Position numbers and translations under genes: made by a program. The notes below the pieces were generated by a model, which searched no databases, was not told the origin of the DNA, and worked only from the letters and a program-made list of their open reading frames with translations. DNA of 64,000 nucleotides from DAOUJI01 sp965219565 (GTDB lineage Bacteria > Chloroflexota > Dehalococcoidia > Lucifugimonadales > JAGWBF01), in the NCBI GenBank assembly GCA_965219565.1, contig OZ244780.1, positions 1,488,001 to 1,552,000 of the forward strand. Reading direction: 5' to 3'. Below, in pieces: positions 25,324 through 34,436 of the stretch. The first letter of the stretch is position 1, and each line of letters starts with the position of its first letter.

Positions 25324-25602
25324 CTACAGCAGGGTGCGGTGCTTGTTGATGAAGCTTTCCACCAGCGTCTCCGCCCCTAGCTTGGTCAAGTAATACTGAT
25401 GGGCGCTATTGGACAGCGCCACCCATCGCCGCTGCTGAAGCCAGGCCAGGTATTCCCCAGCCTTACGTACGTAACCGCTTAAGCTTGGTGACTCTGAATC
25501 CGTCTCCAGAGACCACATCATCGAGGCAAACTTCGTCGGAGTCATCGGCCCGTGGTCGCTGACTATCTGGAGCGCTTGGATGGCCTTATCCGATGGCCTC
25601 AT
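25324..25602 (-). CDS. small winged-helix-like protein
   Basis: About 92 residues from the ATG at 25602 (MRPSDKAIQALQIVSDHGPM). The frame is open to 25680, but GAGG precedes the inner ATG, and the upstream part crosses near the terminator region. The pattern of helices followed by WLQQRRWVAL and YYLTKLGAETL resembles a winged helix as in MarR/PadR-like or phage-type regulators. No specific family is assigned. It is convergent with ccmE and sits downstream of the kor operon terminator. Confidence 0.6.
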   Translation of the reverse strand: MRPSDKAIQALQIVSDHGPMTPTKFASMMWSLETDSESPSLSGYVRKAGEYLAWLQQRRWVALSNSAHQYYLTKLGAETLVESFINKHRTLL

Positions 25603-25678
25603 GACATAATGCCTCGAGGGTGTTTTGCGGAGTGATTTATTGTATAACCGAAATCGCTCCAGCGGTAGACAGTCAAGC

Positions 25679-25710
25679 AAAAAGGGCGCCGTTGTCGTGG
25701 CGCCCTTTTT
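25679..25710. terminator. bidirectional Rho-independent terminator
   Basis: AAAAA-GGGCGCC, an 8-nt loop, then GGCGCCC-TTTTT. The symmetric A and T tracts allow termination in both directions. It lies 28 bp beyond the 3' end of korB on the minus strand, which is its probable main user. Confidence 0.85.
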
Positions 25711-25737
25711 CTTCAGCGGCTTGCTCTTGGGAGCGGG

Positions 25738-26604
25738 CTAGAGAGTAACGGTGGCCATCAGTTCCTCAACCGACTTCGACGAAACCCGCCTCCGCACCTC
25801 ATCGGCTCGCTGGTCCAGGGAAAGGTTCTCCGTGTCTTCGTAGATAATCCCCAGTGGGCAGCCGTCCGCCCGTGCCACGGCATAGGCGGCGGCGATGTCG
25901 GAGGTGTCATGTTCTTCGGGGATGTTCCACGTCGAAGCGGGAATGTCCTTCTGCGGGTTGCCCTTGAGGATGTCGTGGGTGTCGTTGTAGGTTGTGCAAG
26001 GCGATTGGACGTGGACTATGGAGAACCCCTTGTGGTCCATGCCCCGTTTTATCAGGTTAGCCAAGTCCCGTACGCGGCTCGAATAGGAGTTGGCTACGAA
26101 CGTCACTCCCAAGGTCAGGTAGAGTTCCAGGGGATTCATGGACCCCTCAAGCTTGCCGTAGGGAGTGCTGGAGCTGATGCCGCCCAATTCCATAGTCGGC
26201 GAGCTCTGGCCTTTGGTGAGTCCGTATACGCCGTTGTCCATGATCACGGCGGTGATGTCAAGATTGCGTTGGGCCTGGGGGCCGATATGCTCTCCCCCGA
26301 TGGAGAGGAAGTCTCCGTCCCCCGCCACAACCACCACGTTCAGGTCCTGCCGGGCCATCTTTACCCCTAAAGATATGGGAAGAGTTCGTCCATGTATCCC
26401 GTGCAACCCGAAGGGTTGAGGCCCTTCGAGAAGGTGGACCATGTTTCCCGAACATCCGATGCCCGCGACAATTACGTTGTTCTCAATGGGAAGCTCGGTC
26501 TCAGTTGAGCGATCCTTCAGGGCCATCTCAATGGCGCGGCGTACACCGAAGTCGCCGCAACCAGGGCACCACTCAAAGTCATACTCGGGGTTCTTCTTGC
26601 TCAT
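25738..26604 (-). CDS. korB: 2-oxoacid:ferredoxin oxidoreductase, beta subunit
   Basis: 288 residues. The N-terminal Cys motif is CPGCGDFG and the thiamine-pyrophosphate/Mg motif is GDGDFLSIGG, followed later by MDNGVYGLTKGQ. This matches KorB/PorB-type catalytic subunits. The enzyme oxidatively decarboxylates 2-oxoglutarate (or another 2-oxoacid) to acyl-CoA with ferredoxin as acceptor; substrate preference cannot be read with certainty. Its ATG overlaps the stop codon of the alpha/gamma subunit gene by 4 nt, so expression is coupled. Confidence 0.93.
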   Translation of the reverse strand: MSKKNPEYDFEWCPGCGDFGVRRAIEMALKDRSTETELPIENNVIVAGIGCSGNMVHLLEGPQPFGLHGIHGRTLPISLGVKMARQDLNVVVVAGDGDFLSIGGEHIGPQAQRNLDITAVIMDNGVYGLTKGQSSPTMELGGISSSTPYGKLEGSMNPLELYLTLGVTFVANSYSSRVRDLANLIKRGMDHKGFSIVHVQSPCTTYNDTHDILKGNPQKDIPASTWNIPEEHDTSDIAAAYAVARADGCPLGIIYEDTENLSLDQRADEVRRRVSSKSVEELMATVTL

Positions 26605-28316
26605 ACTGCTACTGTCTCCTGTTTGTGCGATTCCACTCGTTCTCGTATCTCAGAGACCAGCCTGCTTACCTTGAAGGGCAGGCCCGTGTACTGGGTGATC
26701 GAAACGGCCTTGACCCCCTGCGCCCGCAGGTATGCGGAGAACTGTCCTTGGTAGTTGAGTTCGGGCACTATGACCAGTTCCTTCTCGCGCAGGTCTTCCA
26801 AGAGTGTGGGGGGTAGAGGGTTCAGGAACATGGTGAAGCGCCAACCTATGGGGTACTCCATCTCTTTCAGACTGAGGAAGGCCTCCAAAGCCGGACCGCT
26901 GGAGCCTCCCCACGGCATCAGGACCACGGGCTCGTGGGCGTCTATGGCGTCGTAGGTGCCGTCTTCCAGCAGCTTTAGCTTGGCGAACCGCCGCTCGGTC
27001 ATCTCGATGTGACGGTTGGGAAGGTGGGTGGTGTCGCCCATTGGGTCATGCTCGGAAGGGTTCGCCACGTAGGCCCCGGGTCCGCCTGGTACGGGCATAG
27101 GCGACATTCCGTCGCCAGCGTATCTGTGATATCCGTTCTCTCCCCGATACACATTTCTTTCTTCGATTTGAACGGAGCCGACGTCGGGCTTTCGTATGTT
27201 CTTCGACTGCTCGGCCAGGTACATCTCGGTCAGGAGTATGACGGGACCCTGATACCGCTCCGACCAGTTCATAGCGTGGATGGCGGCAACGAAGCAGTCT
27301 TCGACAGAGCCCGGGGCGATTATCGGAATGCTGGCGTCGCCGTGGGCCGGGTGGAGGCATACGTTGAAGTCTGACTGTTCCGTCTTGGTGGGAAGTCCGG
27401 TGGCCGGTCCTCCCCGCTGCACGTTGACGATGACCACGGGTATCTCGGACATCCAGGCCATGCCTATTCCCTCGCTCATAAGCGAGAGGCCGGGTCCGGC
27501 TGTGGACGTCATGGCCTTCTTCCCTGCGTACCCGGCGCCGATAATTGAGTTGATGGACTCAATCTCGGAGCTTGCCTGGTAGGCGAATTTCCCTTCTCCC
27601 ACCAGGTTCCGTTCCATGTACAGGAGAATGGTTGTGGCCGGAGATATGGGGTATCCAACGAAGTAGTCCAGTCCGGCGGTCAGCGCTCCCAGGGAGATGG
27701 CTTCGTTGCCCTTTACGAGCAACTGTGTGAAATCGGGTGGGTTGGGGCTGGGCAGACTGCCTACGTTGAAGCCGCTTTCGGCAGCCCTTGCGCGTCCAAG
27801 TTCGAGGGCCATGATGTTGGCTTTGATGATTTCTTCATCTCCGGCGCGGCCTCTGGTGAAACGTTTCACGACGAACTCTTCGATGAAGTTCATGGGCATC
27901 CCAATGAGGTGGGCGAAGGCGCCGATGACGATCATGTTCTCCGCTCTGGGGTTCCCCGTCTGCCGCGCCAGTTCCGCAAAGGGCATCCCGAAGCTCATTT
28001 GGTCGTCTTCCAACTCGAAGTCCCCAGAGTTATAGACGATTACGCCGCCCTCTCTGACCTCTCCCTGGTGAGTGTCATAAGCCTCTTTGTTGAAGGCTAC
28101 CAACACGTCGAGGTCGTCCCCCGGGCTGAGGACGGGGTCGTTGGAGACCCGCACCTGGGCCCACGTGGGGCCTCCCATTATCTGGGAAGGAAAAGTGGCG
28201 CTGGACTGTGCGTGGTATCCGCCGGTCGCCGCCGCCTGGGCCAGCGCCTCGGCAGAGGTCACCATGCCCTGCCCGCCTTCCCCTGCAAACCGTACCACGA
28301 AACTCTGACTTGGCAC
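26601..28316 (-). CDS. korA: 2-oxoacid:ferredoxin oxidoreductase, fused gamma-alpha subunit
   Basis: 571 residues. The gamma domain (about 1-185) starts VVRFAGEGGQGMVTSAEAL. The alpha pyrimidine-binding domain (about 200-400) contains AGLDYFVGYPISPATTILLY and TSTAGPGLSLMSEG. A domain II/transketolase-C part follows to the end. The gamma-alpha fusion is the common KorA/OforA layout. No ferredoxin-like delta domain is present, so the reduced product goes to a free ferredoxin. GTG start at 28316 with AGGAGG 8 nt upstream. Operon with korB. Confidence 0.93.
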   Translation of the reverse strand: MPSQSFVVRFAGEGGQGMVTSAEALAQAAATGGYHAQSSATFPSQIMGGPTWAQVRVSNDPVLSPGDDLDVLVAFNKEAYDTHQGEVREGGVIVYNSGDFELEDDQMSFGMPFAELARQTGNPRAENMIVIGAFAHLIGMPMNFIEEFVVKRFTRGRAGDEEIIKANIMALELGRARAAESGFNVGSLPSPNPPDFTQLLVKGNEAISLGALTAGLDYFVGYPISPATTILLYMERNLVGEGKFAYQASSEIESINSIIGAGYAGKKAMTSTAGPGLSLMSEGIGMAWMSEIPVVIVNVQRGGPATGLPTKTEQSDFNVCLHPAHGDASIPIIAPGSVEDCFVAAIHAMNWSERYQGPVILLTEMYLAEQSKNIRKPDVGSVQIEERNVYRGENGYHRYAGDGMSPMPVPGGPGAYVANPSEHDPMGDTTHLPNRHIEMTERRFAKLKLLEDGTYDAIDAHEPVVLMPWGGSSGPALEAFLSLKEMEYPIGWRFTMFLNPLPPTLLEDLREKELVIVPELNYQGQFSAYLRAQGVKAVSITQYTGLPFKVSRLVSEIRERVESHKQETVAV

Positions 28317-28377
28317 CTAAGTCCTCCTCTTATCGTCCAGGTTCACGAACGCCCGTCGAAGGGCGCACGGGGTTGTC

Positions 28378-28387
28378 TTGATATAAT
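28378..28387 (+). promoter_or_regulatory. extended -10 promoter element (distal)
   Basis: TTGATATAAT contains the extended -10 TGnTATAAT and has no clear -35. It points towards the phosphatase gene 330 bp downstream, and the same 10-mer recurs at 28658. Confidence 0.4.
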
Positions 28388-28657
28388 AGCTGTGATTGCC
28401 CCATGGAGTCGAATGATTGAAGGTTTAACCGTAGCATTGCCTGTCTATTTCGCCGAGTGTAAGCCCCAATATTCCACGTCGGAGACAGCCAAGTAAATAT
28501 AGCGCCGCCCCATCTCCATTGTCAAACAAAACGGCCCTGGAATGAGACACACTCACGCCCACGCAGGCATTGTACGACCCTTTGGTGCGCTACGCATTTC
28601 CCGAAAATGCCTTGACGATTCCGTTGTAAGGCGGATTCGCACCTGGAACGTCAGACG

Positions 28658-28667
28658 TTGATATAAT
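28658..28667 (+). promoter_or_regulatory. extended -10 promoter element of the phosphatase gene
   Basis: A second exact TTGATATAAT. A start near 28674 would give a ~47-nt leader to the GTG at 28721. Confidence 0.5.
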
Positions 28668-28720
28668 TCATGGGTTCTCAGAGGCGACTGAAAGTTACAC
28701 GGCACGGTAGGGAGGCGATA

Positions 28721-29671
28721 GTGACGATGCCCCTGGAGCCTGAATTCCTGGCGCGGCTGGAGGAGACGGCTGCGGGAATTGCCTATGACGTGGGGCGGAT
28801 GCTGAACGCCAAGCTGGGCGGAGAACTGAAAGTCGAATTCAAGGACGAGGCCCAGCGAGACCCCGTCACCTCCGCCGACAAAGAGGCCCAGGAGTATATG
28901 GAACGGGCGATCCATGAACGTTTCCCCGACCATTTCATACTTGGTGAAGAGGGGGAGGACGACGAGCCGGACCAGCCGCCCTCTTCGGACTTTGTATGGA
29001 TCCTCGACCCCCTGGACGGCACCGGAAACTTCCTCAACGGGCTTCCCATCTTCGGCTCTTCCATAGGAGTGACCTATAAAGGCGCCCCGGTTGCGGGAGC
29101 CATGGCGATACCATGGCCGTCGCCGGAGGGCATCAGAGTGTTTCACGCCTCCATAGGTCGTGGCGCCAGGATTGACAGCAAGGACTGGTCGATTCCTGAA
29201 GCCGACGGGTCAGAGCCCGGCGGGCTGGCGAGTCTGCCCGGGTCATTCGGAGGCCGGTACAGGTTCCGCAAGGGGACGCGGGGCCACATCGCGGACGTTC
29301 GGGTTTCAGGAAGCGTCGTGTACGAGCTTGCCATGGCGACGTTGGGCGTGTTCCGATATTCTCTGCTGGGAGGCCCGAGGGTCTGGGACGTGGCGGCGGG
29401 GGCCGTAATAGTCACAGAGGCGGGGGGAGCCGCATTGGTGAGCCGTGGGAGGGGTGAGGGATGGATGCCGCTTACCCATGTCGGCCCTTCGTGGACCAGA
29501 GATGATGGAGACTCATCCTCCCCTCCCACAGTCAAGGAGCTTCGTGCCTGGGCAACGCCGATGATAGTCGGGCGCAAGGACGCCGCTGAGACCGTGGCGG
29601 CCAACCTGGACGACCGCATATCCGTCAGGGCAAGAGCCAGAAGGGCTGTAAGGCGACTATTCGCTGGTTGA
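28721..29671 (+). CDS. inositol monophosphatase family protein
   Basis: About 316 residues of the IMPase/FBPase/CysQ lithium-sensitive phosphatase superfamily. Metal-binding motifs are GEEGEDD (Glu pair), WILDPLDGTGNF (DPxDGT) and the C-terminal WDVAAGAVIVTEAGG. It hydrolyses a sugar phosphate, inositol phosphate or PAP; the exact substrate is not visible. The frame opens at 28670, but GGAGG at 28711-28715 fits GTG 28721 (or ATG 28727). The preceding codons overlap the promoter region. Confidence 0.88.
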   Translation: MTMPLEPEFLARLEETAAGIAYDVGRMLNAKLGGELKVEFKDEAQRDPVTSADKEAQEYMERAIHERFPDHFILGEEGEDDEPDQPPSSDFVWILDPLDGTGNFLNGLPIFGSSIGVTYKGAPVAGAMAIPWPSPEGIRVFHASIGRGARIDSKDWSIPEADGSEPGGLASLPGSFGGRYRFRKGTRGHIADVRVSGSVVYELAMATLGVFRYSLLGGPRVWDVAAGAVIVTEAGGAALVSRGRGEGWMPLTHVGPSWTRDDGDSSSPPTVKELRAWATPMIVGRKDAAETVAANLDDRISVRARARRAVRRLFAG

Positions 29672-29827
29672 CGTGAGTTTGTGCAGCGCCTTTAGACGAC
29701 AATTCATGTATCAAGCCTATCCAAATAAAATGATTATCGTGGTAGTATACGGGGTAACTTTCTCTGGTCGATCGAATGGTTCTTTCCGAGAGTCCTGTTG
29801 GAGGGATCGGATAAGCAGGAGGTTTAG

Positions 29828-31360
29828 GTGAAGGTCCAAAGAGTCGCCTTTATTAGCGCCGAGTTGCCTTACTGGAACCTTGTAACTCACGCCGTCTTTC
29901 CGGAATACGGAATGCCGCTTGTCGCCACCATCGTGAGGGACGCTGGCTACGACGTGGACATGTTCGTGGAGCACATCGGCCCCATTGACTGGGACCGGGT
30001 GTTGGCCGCCGACGTGGTCTGCTTCCATGCCTTCAGTTCCACCATGCCCACGACCATAGATTATATAAACAAGATCAAGGATGCCCGGCCCGACATGCCC
30101 ATCGTTCTTGGAGGCACCCACGCTTCCGTAATGGTGGAGGACTCTCTCCAATATTGCGATGTGGTGGTCCGCCAGGAGGGAGACGAGAGCCTGCCCGAGG
30201 TCCTGGAACGGTGGAGAAACGGCGAAAGTTTGGACGGTGTACTGGGGGTTTCCTACTGGGACAAGGGGTTGATGAGGCACAACCAGGGCCGGCCCTTCGT
30301 CCAGGAGTTTGAGACTATACCCGACCTGGAGCTTATCGACGGCTACATGGACTGGCCCAGGTGGAAGCTTCTCTGGAACCTCAGAATGCGCTGGCAGGTG
30401 CTCCAGACAAGCCGCGGCTGTCCATACGACTGTTCCTTCTGCATTGCGCCTAGAGAGCTGGGACGGGGATACAGGGTGCGGAGCATCGATGCAGTCATCG
30501 ACGACATCAAGTACCAGCAAAGCCTGAACGGAACCAAATATTTCTTCATGGTGGACAACCATTTCACCGTTAAACGGGACCGGACCAAGGAACTTCTGCG
30601 GAGAATCATCGACGAAGGGATTCAATGGTACGGGATATGCTTCACCAGGCTTGAGGTTGCACGGGACGAGGAAACCCTGGCCCTCCTCAAACAAGCCCAG
30701 ATAAACACCCTGTACATCGGGCTGGAGTCCTTCGACAACAGGGTGTTGAAGCTCCTCAACAAGCAGCAGAACAACGAGAGCATGAAGCAGTCCCTGGCCA
30801 AGATAAAGAAGCACAATCTCAGGGTGCTGGGGTCGTTTGTCCTGGGGTCGGACGATGACGACGTGCAGAGCATCAGGTCCACCATAGACGCGGCCATCGA
30901 GGCGGACGTAGACTACGTGGCCCTCTTCCCCTTAAGCGGGTACCCGGAGGAGAACGCTCCCACCATACCCCTTCACCGCTTCTTGCTTCCCACATGGGAC
31001 AAGCTGGACGGGACGTTTGTCATCTTCTTCCCCAAGAACATGAAGCCGTCCACGTTGCAGAAGGAAATCAACAAGTCATACAAGAAGTTCTATGGTCCCA
31101 AGCAGATATTGCGGCGGTTCCGACAGGGCGACTTCTTTGCGGCCACCAAGAGGATGGCCTACTACTACTGGGTATGGGAGATACGGAAGAGCACGGCCAA
31201 GTGGGCCAAGTACCTAGAGAGTATAGAGGCCCCATACTACGACGAGAACGAGCAGCTAATCGAGGAGAGATTGCCTGCTGAGGGCATCCACCCGGCCAAG
31301 TACCCGGGCAACTCTCGGAGCGCCGGAGTGGAGTGGGCTACGATCGGCGCCTCCCGCTAA
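29828..31360 (+). CDS. radical SAM protein with N-terminal B12-binding-like domain
   Basis: 510 residues. The N-terminal Rossmann-like domain (about 1-140) has the layout of cobalamin-binding domains but I see no DxHxxG base-off motif. The radical SAM core follows, with the 4Fe-4S motif CPYDCSFC (about 200-207). Further core features are YFFMVDNHFT and LYIGLESFDN. A C-terminal SPASM-like region is absent; instead there is a basic, Tyr-rich tail (RMAYYYWVWEIRKS). The family includes methylases and hopanoid or bacteriochlorophyll enzymes; the reaction here is unknown. GTG start with AGGAGG 6 nt upstream. It is monocistronic. Confidence 0.88.
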   Translation: MKVQRVAFISAELPYWNLVTHAVFPEYGMPLVATIVRDAGYDVDMFVEHIGPIDWDRVLAADVVCFHAFSSTMPTTIDYINKIKDARPDMPIVLGGTHASVMVEDSLQYCDVVVRQEGDESLPEVLERWRNGESLDGVLGVSYWDKGLMRHNQGRPFVQEFETIPDLELIDGYMDWPRWKLLWNLRMRWQVLQTSRGCPYDCSFCIAPRELGRGYRVRSIDAVIDDIKYQQSLNGTKYFFMVDNHFTVKRDRTKELLRRIIDEGIQWYGICFTRLEVARDEETLALLKQAQINTLYIGLESFDNRVLKLLNKQQNNESMKQSLAKIKKHNLRVLGSFVLGSDDDDVQSIRSTIDAAIEADVDYVALFPLSGYPEENAPTIPLHRFLLPTWDKLDGTFVIFFPKNMKPSTLQKEINKSYKKFYGPKQILRRFRQGDFFAATKRMAYYYWVWEIRKSTAKWAKYLESIEAPYYDENEQLIEERLPAEGIHPAKYPGNSRSAGVEWATIGASR

Positions 31361-31719
31361 GTCTTGGACTGCTAAACCACGGGGGAACTATTCAAATCGT
31401 TCGATTGGGTCGGGCCCCTAACCCTTCCCGTTCGGCCTGAGCACCGTTATGCGCCGGGGTGTGACATAGAACGGCGAGTAACCGGCGGGGGTCAGATAAC
31501 GGCCATGTCGAAAGACGTATACTCTTCCGTCACTCCGGCGGAGGCCGGAGGAGCCCAGGGAACCTTGCAAGAAGGAATGGCGCTTCTGGATTCCGGCCTT
31601 CGCCGGAAAGACGAGGATCGGGCCTCGGTTAGGTCGTGGGGGGACTGGCTAGTCGCCCAATCCCCCATCTGCCAATGCAGTCGCTTGAAATCTTGTCAAA
31701 GGCCCGTCTCGCCCCTTCT
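31361..31719. other. intergenic region carrying a REP doublet
   Basis: No gene is seen in these 359 bp. The frames crossing the repeat are by-products of it. The main content is the inverted hairpin pair at 31533-31608. Confidence 0.5.
31533..31608. repeat. inverted doublet of REP-like hairpins
   Basis: The first hairpin is CTCCGGC-GGAG-GCCGGAG (31533-31550). The second, in opposite orientation, is TTCCGGC-CTTC-GCCGGAA (31591-31608). Loops GGAG and CTTC are near-complementary orientations of the same element, and GTC/GAC flank the outer ends. This is the layout of REP doublets (BIME-like). It is related to the single hairpin at 17473. Confidence 0.65.
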
Positions 31720-32895
31720 CTAAGCCGGGTCCGGCTCCCATCCCCACGCCCTGGGTCCCCACTCCGGTTCGAACACCTCTCCGCGTTTCACCGTGAGGGC
31801 CGGCACGAGGCACTTGTCCACCTTGAGAGGCGCCCGGAGGATGTCGTACACTACCCAGTCCCCTTCCCGCTCTTCCAGGACTGAGATGTCCGCCTGCATG
31901 CCGACCTTGAGGCTGCCGATGCGGTCCTGCTCGCCGACGGCTTTAGCCGGGTTGGCCGTACACATGGTGACCACGTCCTCGAAACTGAATCCCAGCCCCA
32001 TGAAGCGGGTCATCATCTCGGTCATGGAGTGAACGGTGTTGAGCCGTCCAGGGACCGTAATGTCAGTGCTGATGCAGTGGGGCAGCAGCCCTTGGTCTAC
32101 GATCCGACGTCCTACGTCGAAGGAGAAGTTCATGCGTCCGTGGGCGGTATCCAGCCACACTCCCCGGTCGGCGGCGTCCTTGGCTTCCGGCACCAGCTTG
32201 TTGTTGGCGTCCAGCACCCCTCCGGGGTTGGCTGTGAAGTAGTGAGTCAGTATGTCCCCTTCGTCCATGATGGGCAGAAGCTCTCTTATGACGTTGGGGT
32301 CGTAGCGCTTTTCGGTGTCCCCTATGTGGACCATCAGCTTGATGCCGCTCTCACGAGCCGCACGCTTGGCCAGCCTTGGCATCTCCATGCCGAATATTTC
32401 CAATGCAGGTGAGACCATCCTGGCCTTGATTCCCCTGACCAGGCCACGATGCTCCTCGCAGGCTTGGAGAGTGCCATCCAGGTCAATGCTCCGCTCGGCG
32501 ATGATGTCCGGCATGGTGGACAGGCCGGTCTGGCAGATGTGCATGAATGGGAGAATTTCAGTGTGGCAGTTGGGGATGATGTGGGCAGGGAAAGCGCGGA
32601 AGTTGGCGCAACCTGAGCTGCCCGCATCCACCAAAGTGGTCACGCCCGAGTGGACTCCGGCCGTGTCGGGACTGAGGCCATTGGCCGTGATTCCCCCGAA
32701 GACGTGGGCGTGGAGGTCTATCATGCCGGGGATGACCAGTTTGCCAGGGACGTCGATAGTGCGTTTCACACCCTCGACGGGCAGGTCTGGGCCGATGGCC
32801 TCGATTTTGCCGCCGGTGACGGCAATGTCCGCCGGTCCGTTGAGTCCCTGGGATGGGTCTACGACCTTGCCGCCCCGTATGAGCAAATCAGGCAT
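31720..32895 (-). CDS. amidohydrolase / dihydroorotase-like deacetylase
   Basis: 391 residues of the amidohydrolase superfamily. The N-terminal beta-sandwich is LLIRGGKVVDPSQGLNGPAD, and the metal motif is GMIDLHAHVFGG (HxH). Later barrel ligands lie in KLMVHIGDTE and ILTHYFTAN. It resembles the EF_0837/AHA_3915 group of uncharacterised D-aminoacylase or deacetylase-like proteins more than true dihydroorotases. Start ATG has AGGAGG 7 nt upstream. It follows the CoA transferase gene on the same strand with a 101-bp gap containing a dispersed repeat. Confidence 0.85.
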   Translation of the reverse strand: MPDLLIRGGKVVDPSQGLNGPADIAVTGGKIEAIGPDLPVEGVKRTIDVPGKLVIPGMIDLHAHVFGGITANGLSPDTAGVHSGVTTLVDAGSSGCANFRAFPAHIIPNCHTEILPFMHICQTGLSTMPDIIAERSIDLDGTLQACEEHRGLVRGIKARMVSPALEIFGMEMPRLAKRAARESGIKLMVHIGDTEKRYDPNVIRELLPIMDEGDILTHYFTANPGGVLDANNKLVPEAKDAADRGVWLDTAHGRMNFSFDVGRRIVDQGLLPHCISTDITVPGRLNTVHSMTEMMTRFMGLGFSFEDVVTMCTANPAKAVGEQDRIGSLKVGMQADISVLEEREGDWVVYDILRAPLKVDKCLVPALTVKRGEVFEPEWGPRAWGWEPDPA

Positions 32896-32924
32896 GGGGA
32901 ACCTCCTGCGTTGCAGTTGAAACT

Positions 32925-32954
32925 ACCCTCACCCCAACCCTCTCCCAGAGGGAG
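32925..32954. repeat. dispersed repeat (left copy)
   Basis: Contains CCCTCACCCCAACCCTCTCC, present in inverted orientation at 34271-34310, so the two copies bracket the CoA transferase gene. Such repeats commonly give spurious ORFs reading SPSPQPSP. Confidence 0.6.
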
Positions 32955-32996
32955 TATTGCAAAGGTCCCGTCGAGGGCTAGGGGGCATGGGATGGG

Positions 32997-34184
32997 TTAT
33001 CCGATGACTTCCGCCGCCCTTAGCTCGTCCAACTTCTCCTCGGAGAAGGACAGCAGGTCCGTGAGGACATCGTCGGTGTGTTCCCCCGGCATCGGGGTGG
33101 AGCCAACCACAGCGGGGGTGCGGCTGAAGTGCCAGAAGTCTCCTGACACGTAGATGCTGCCGGCTATAGGGTCAGGCACCTCGACCATAGCCCTCCGCTC
33201 CCAGGGGTGGGGGTCATCGGCGGCCTGGGCAATTGTGTTCACGGGGGCGGCGGTAACGTCGCTCTTGGTCCAGTGGTCAACCGCTTCCTTGATGGTCATC
33301 TTGGCGTGCATGGCGTTGACAGCGTCGTTGATTAAGCCAGCGTTCTCGATTCTCCGGTGCCTCTCCGTGAATCTGTCGTCCTCCATCCATTCGGGTCTGC
33401 CGAGAGCGTTGCACACCCTGGGCCACTGGTGCTGGTCACCCGTGGACAGCAGTATCCAACCGTCCTTGCACTGGTAGGCGCCGTTGGGAGAGGGTTGAAC
33501 GCCGTCTCCCCGTTTCGGCTCTCCGGCCCCGCCGACGTATGCGGTTACGGGAATCTCGGTGTAGCTGTAGCCTGTGTCCGCAAGACATACGTCTATGGTC
33601 TGCCCCTTGCCGGATATGTCCCGTTCCCGGAGGGCCGCCAAAGCGCCAATAGCGGCGTGGAGAGCAGTGGTGCGGTCGATGATGGGCACACCAGCTCTAA
33701 TAGGCGGCATGCCTTCGTTGCCGGTCACCATCATGATTCCCGACACGGCCTGACCCACTGGGTCGTAGCCGATTTTGTCTTTGTAGGGCCCGAACTGGCC
33801 GTAAGCGGAGACGTTGACCATGATTATCCGGGGGTTCAGTGTCTTCAAGGTCTCCCACCCGTAGCCCATCTTCTCGATTGTGCCGGGCCGGAAGTTCTGG
33901 AGGAAGATGTCTGACTTCTTGATAAGCCCCTCGATGATTTCCCTGGAGCCCTCTTTTCGCATGTCTATGCAGACGCTCTTCTTGCCGCTGTTGTACTGGA
34001 CGAAGTAGGCGCTTTGACCGTTGGCGAAAGGCCCATGCGTCCTGGTTTCCTCCCCTCCGAGGCGTTCGACCTTGATGACTTCCGCCCCCAGTCTGGCCAG
34101 CACCTGCGCGCACCTGGGGCCCGCCTGGTGCCTGCCAAGGTCCAGGACTCTTACGCCTTCGAGGGGTGAGCTGACTTCCGCCAT
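32997..34184 (-). CDS. CaiB/BaiF family CoA transferase
   Basis: About 395 residues of the class III CoA-transferase fold. The N-terminal signature is PLEGVRVLDLGRHQAGPRC, then GAEVIKVE. The catalytic-Asp region of the family is in NVSAYGQFGPYKDKIGYDPV, and the C-terminal part carries HPWERRAMVEVPDP. It transfers CoA between carboxylic acids such as formyl/oxalyl, carnitine or dicarboxylate CoA esters; the substrate is not defined. The frame extends to 34343, but GGAGG precedes the ATG at 34184 and the extension is the translated repeat. The neighbouring amidohydrolases suggest a small catabolic cluster. Confidence 0.92.
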   Translation of the reverse strand: MAEVSSPLEGVRVLDLGRHQAGPRCAQVLARLGAEVIKVERLGGEETRTHGPFANGQSAYFVQYNSGKKSVCIDMRKEGSREIIEGLIKKSDIFLQNFRPGTIEKMGYGWETLKTLNPRIIMVNVSAYGQFGPYKDKIGYDPVGQAVSGIMMVTGNEGMPPIRAGVPIIDRTTALHAAIGALAALRERDISGKGQTIDVCLADTGYSYTEIPVTAYVGGAGEPKRGDGVQPSPNGAYQCKDGWILLSTGDQHQWPRVCNALGRPEWMEDDRFTERHRRIENAGLINDAVNAMHAKMTIKEAVDHWTKSDVTAAPVNTIAQAADDPHPWERRAMVEVPDPIAGSIYVSGDFWHFSRTPAVVGSTPMPGEHTDDVLTDLLSFSEEKLDELRAAEVIG

Positions 34185-34270
34185 AGAGAGACCTCCGATT
34201 GAGTGGATGATTCCGGTAATTTTACGCCCACAGCTTTCAAAGGGCAACACGCACGTCACAAGGTACATTG

Positions 34271-34310
34271 CCCCCTCTCCCTTGACGGGAGAGGGTTGGG
34301 GTGAGGGTGA
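34271..34310. repeat. dispersed repeat (right copy, inverted)
   Basis: CCCCCTCTCCCTTGACGGGA and the following GAGGGTTGGGGTGAGGGTGA. It can form a hairpin over CTCTCCC/GGGAGAG and is the inverse of the copy at 32925. Confidence 0.6.
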
Positions 34311-34436
34311 ATAATTGAAAAACTCGGTGGGACGGGGCACCAATGGCCCGCCCCAAGAGCCTATGCTACACTCTCATGTAATCAGACTGGGCGGACCAAG
34401 GCAGCCCGGAAAGGGCTGCCGACAGAAGGGAGTCTC

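Larger units (their letters stand above)
28317..28720. other. intergenic region with two extended -10 promoters
   Basis: No gene is seen in these 404 bp. It contains a short REP-like fragment (about 28341-28370, with CGCCCGTCGAAGGGCG) and two copies of the same TTGATATAAT box, listed separately. Confidence 0.5.

Noticed and set aside
34185..34343. N-terminal extension of the CoA transferase reading YSPSPQPSPVKGEG
   Set aside because: This is the translated dispersed repeat; the ATG at 34184 has a good ribosome binding site and begins the family homology.
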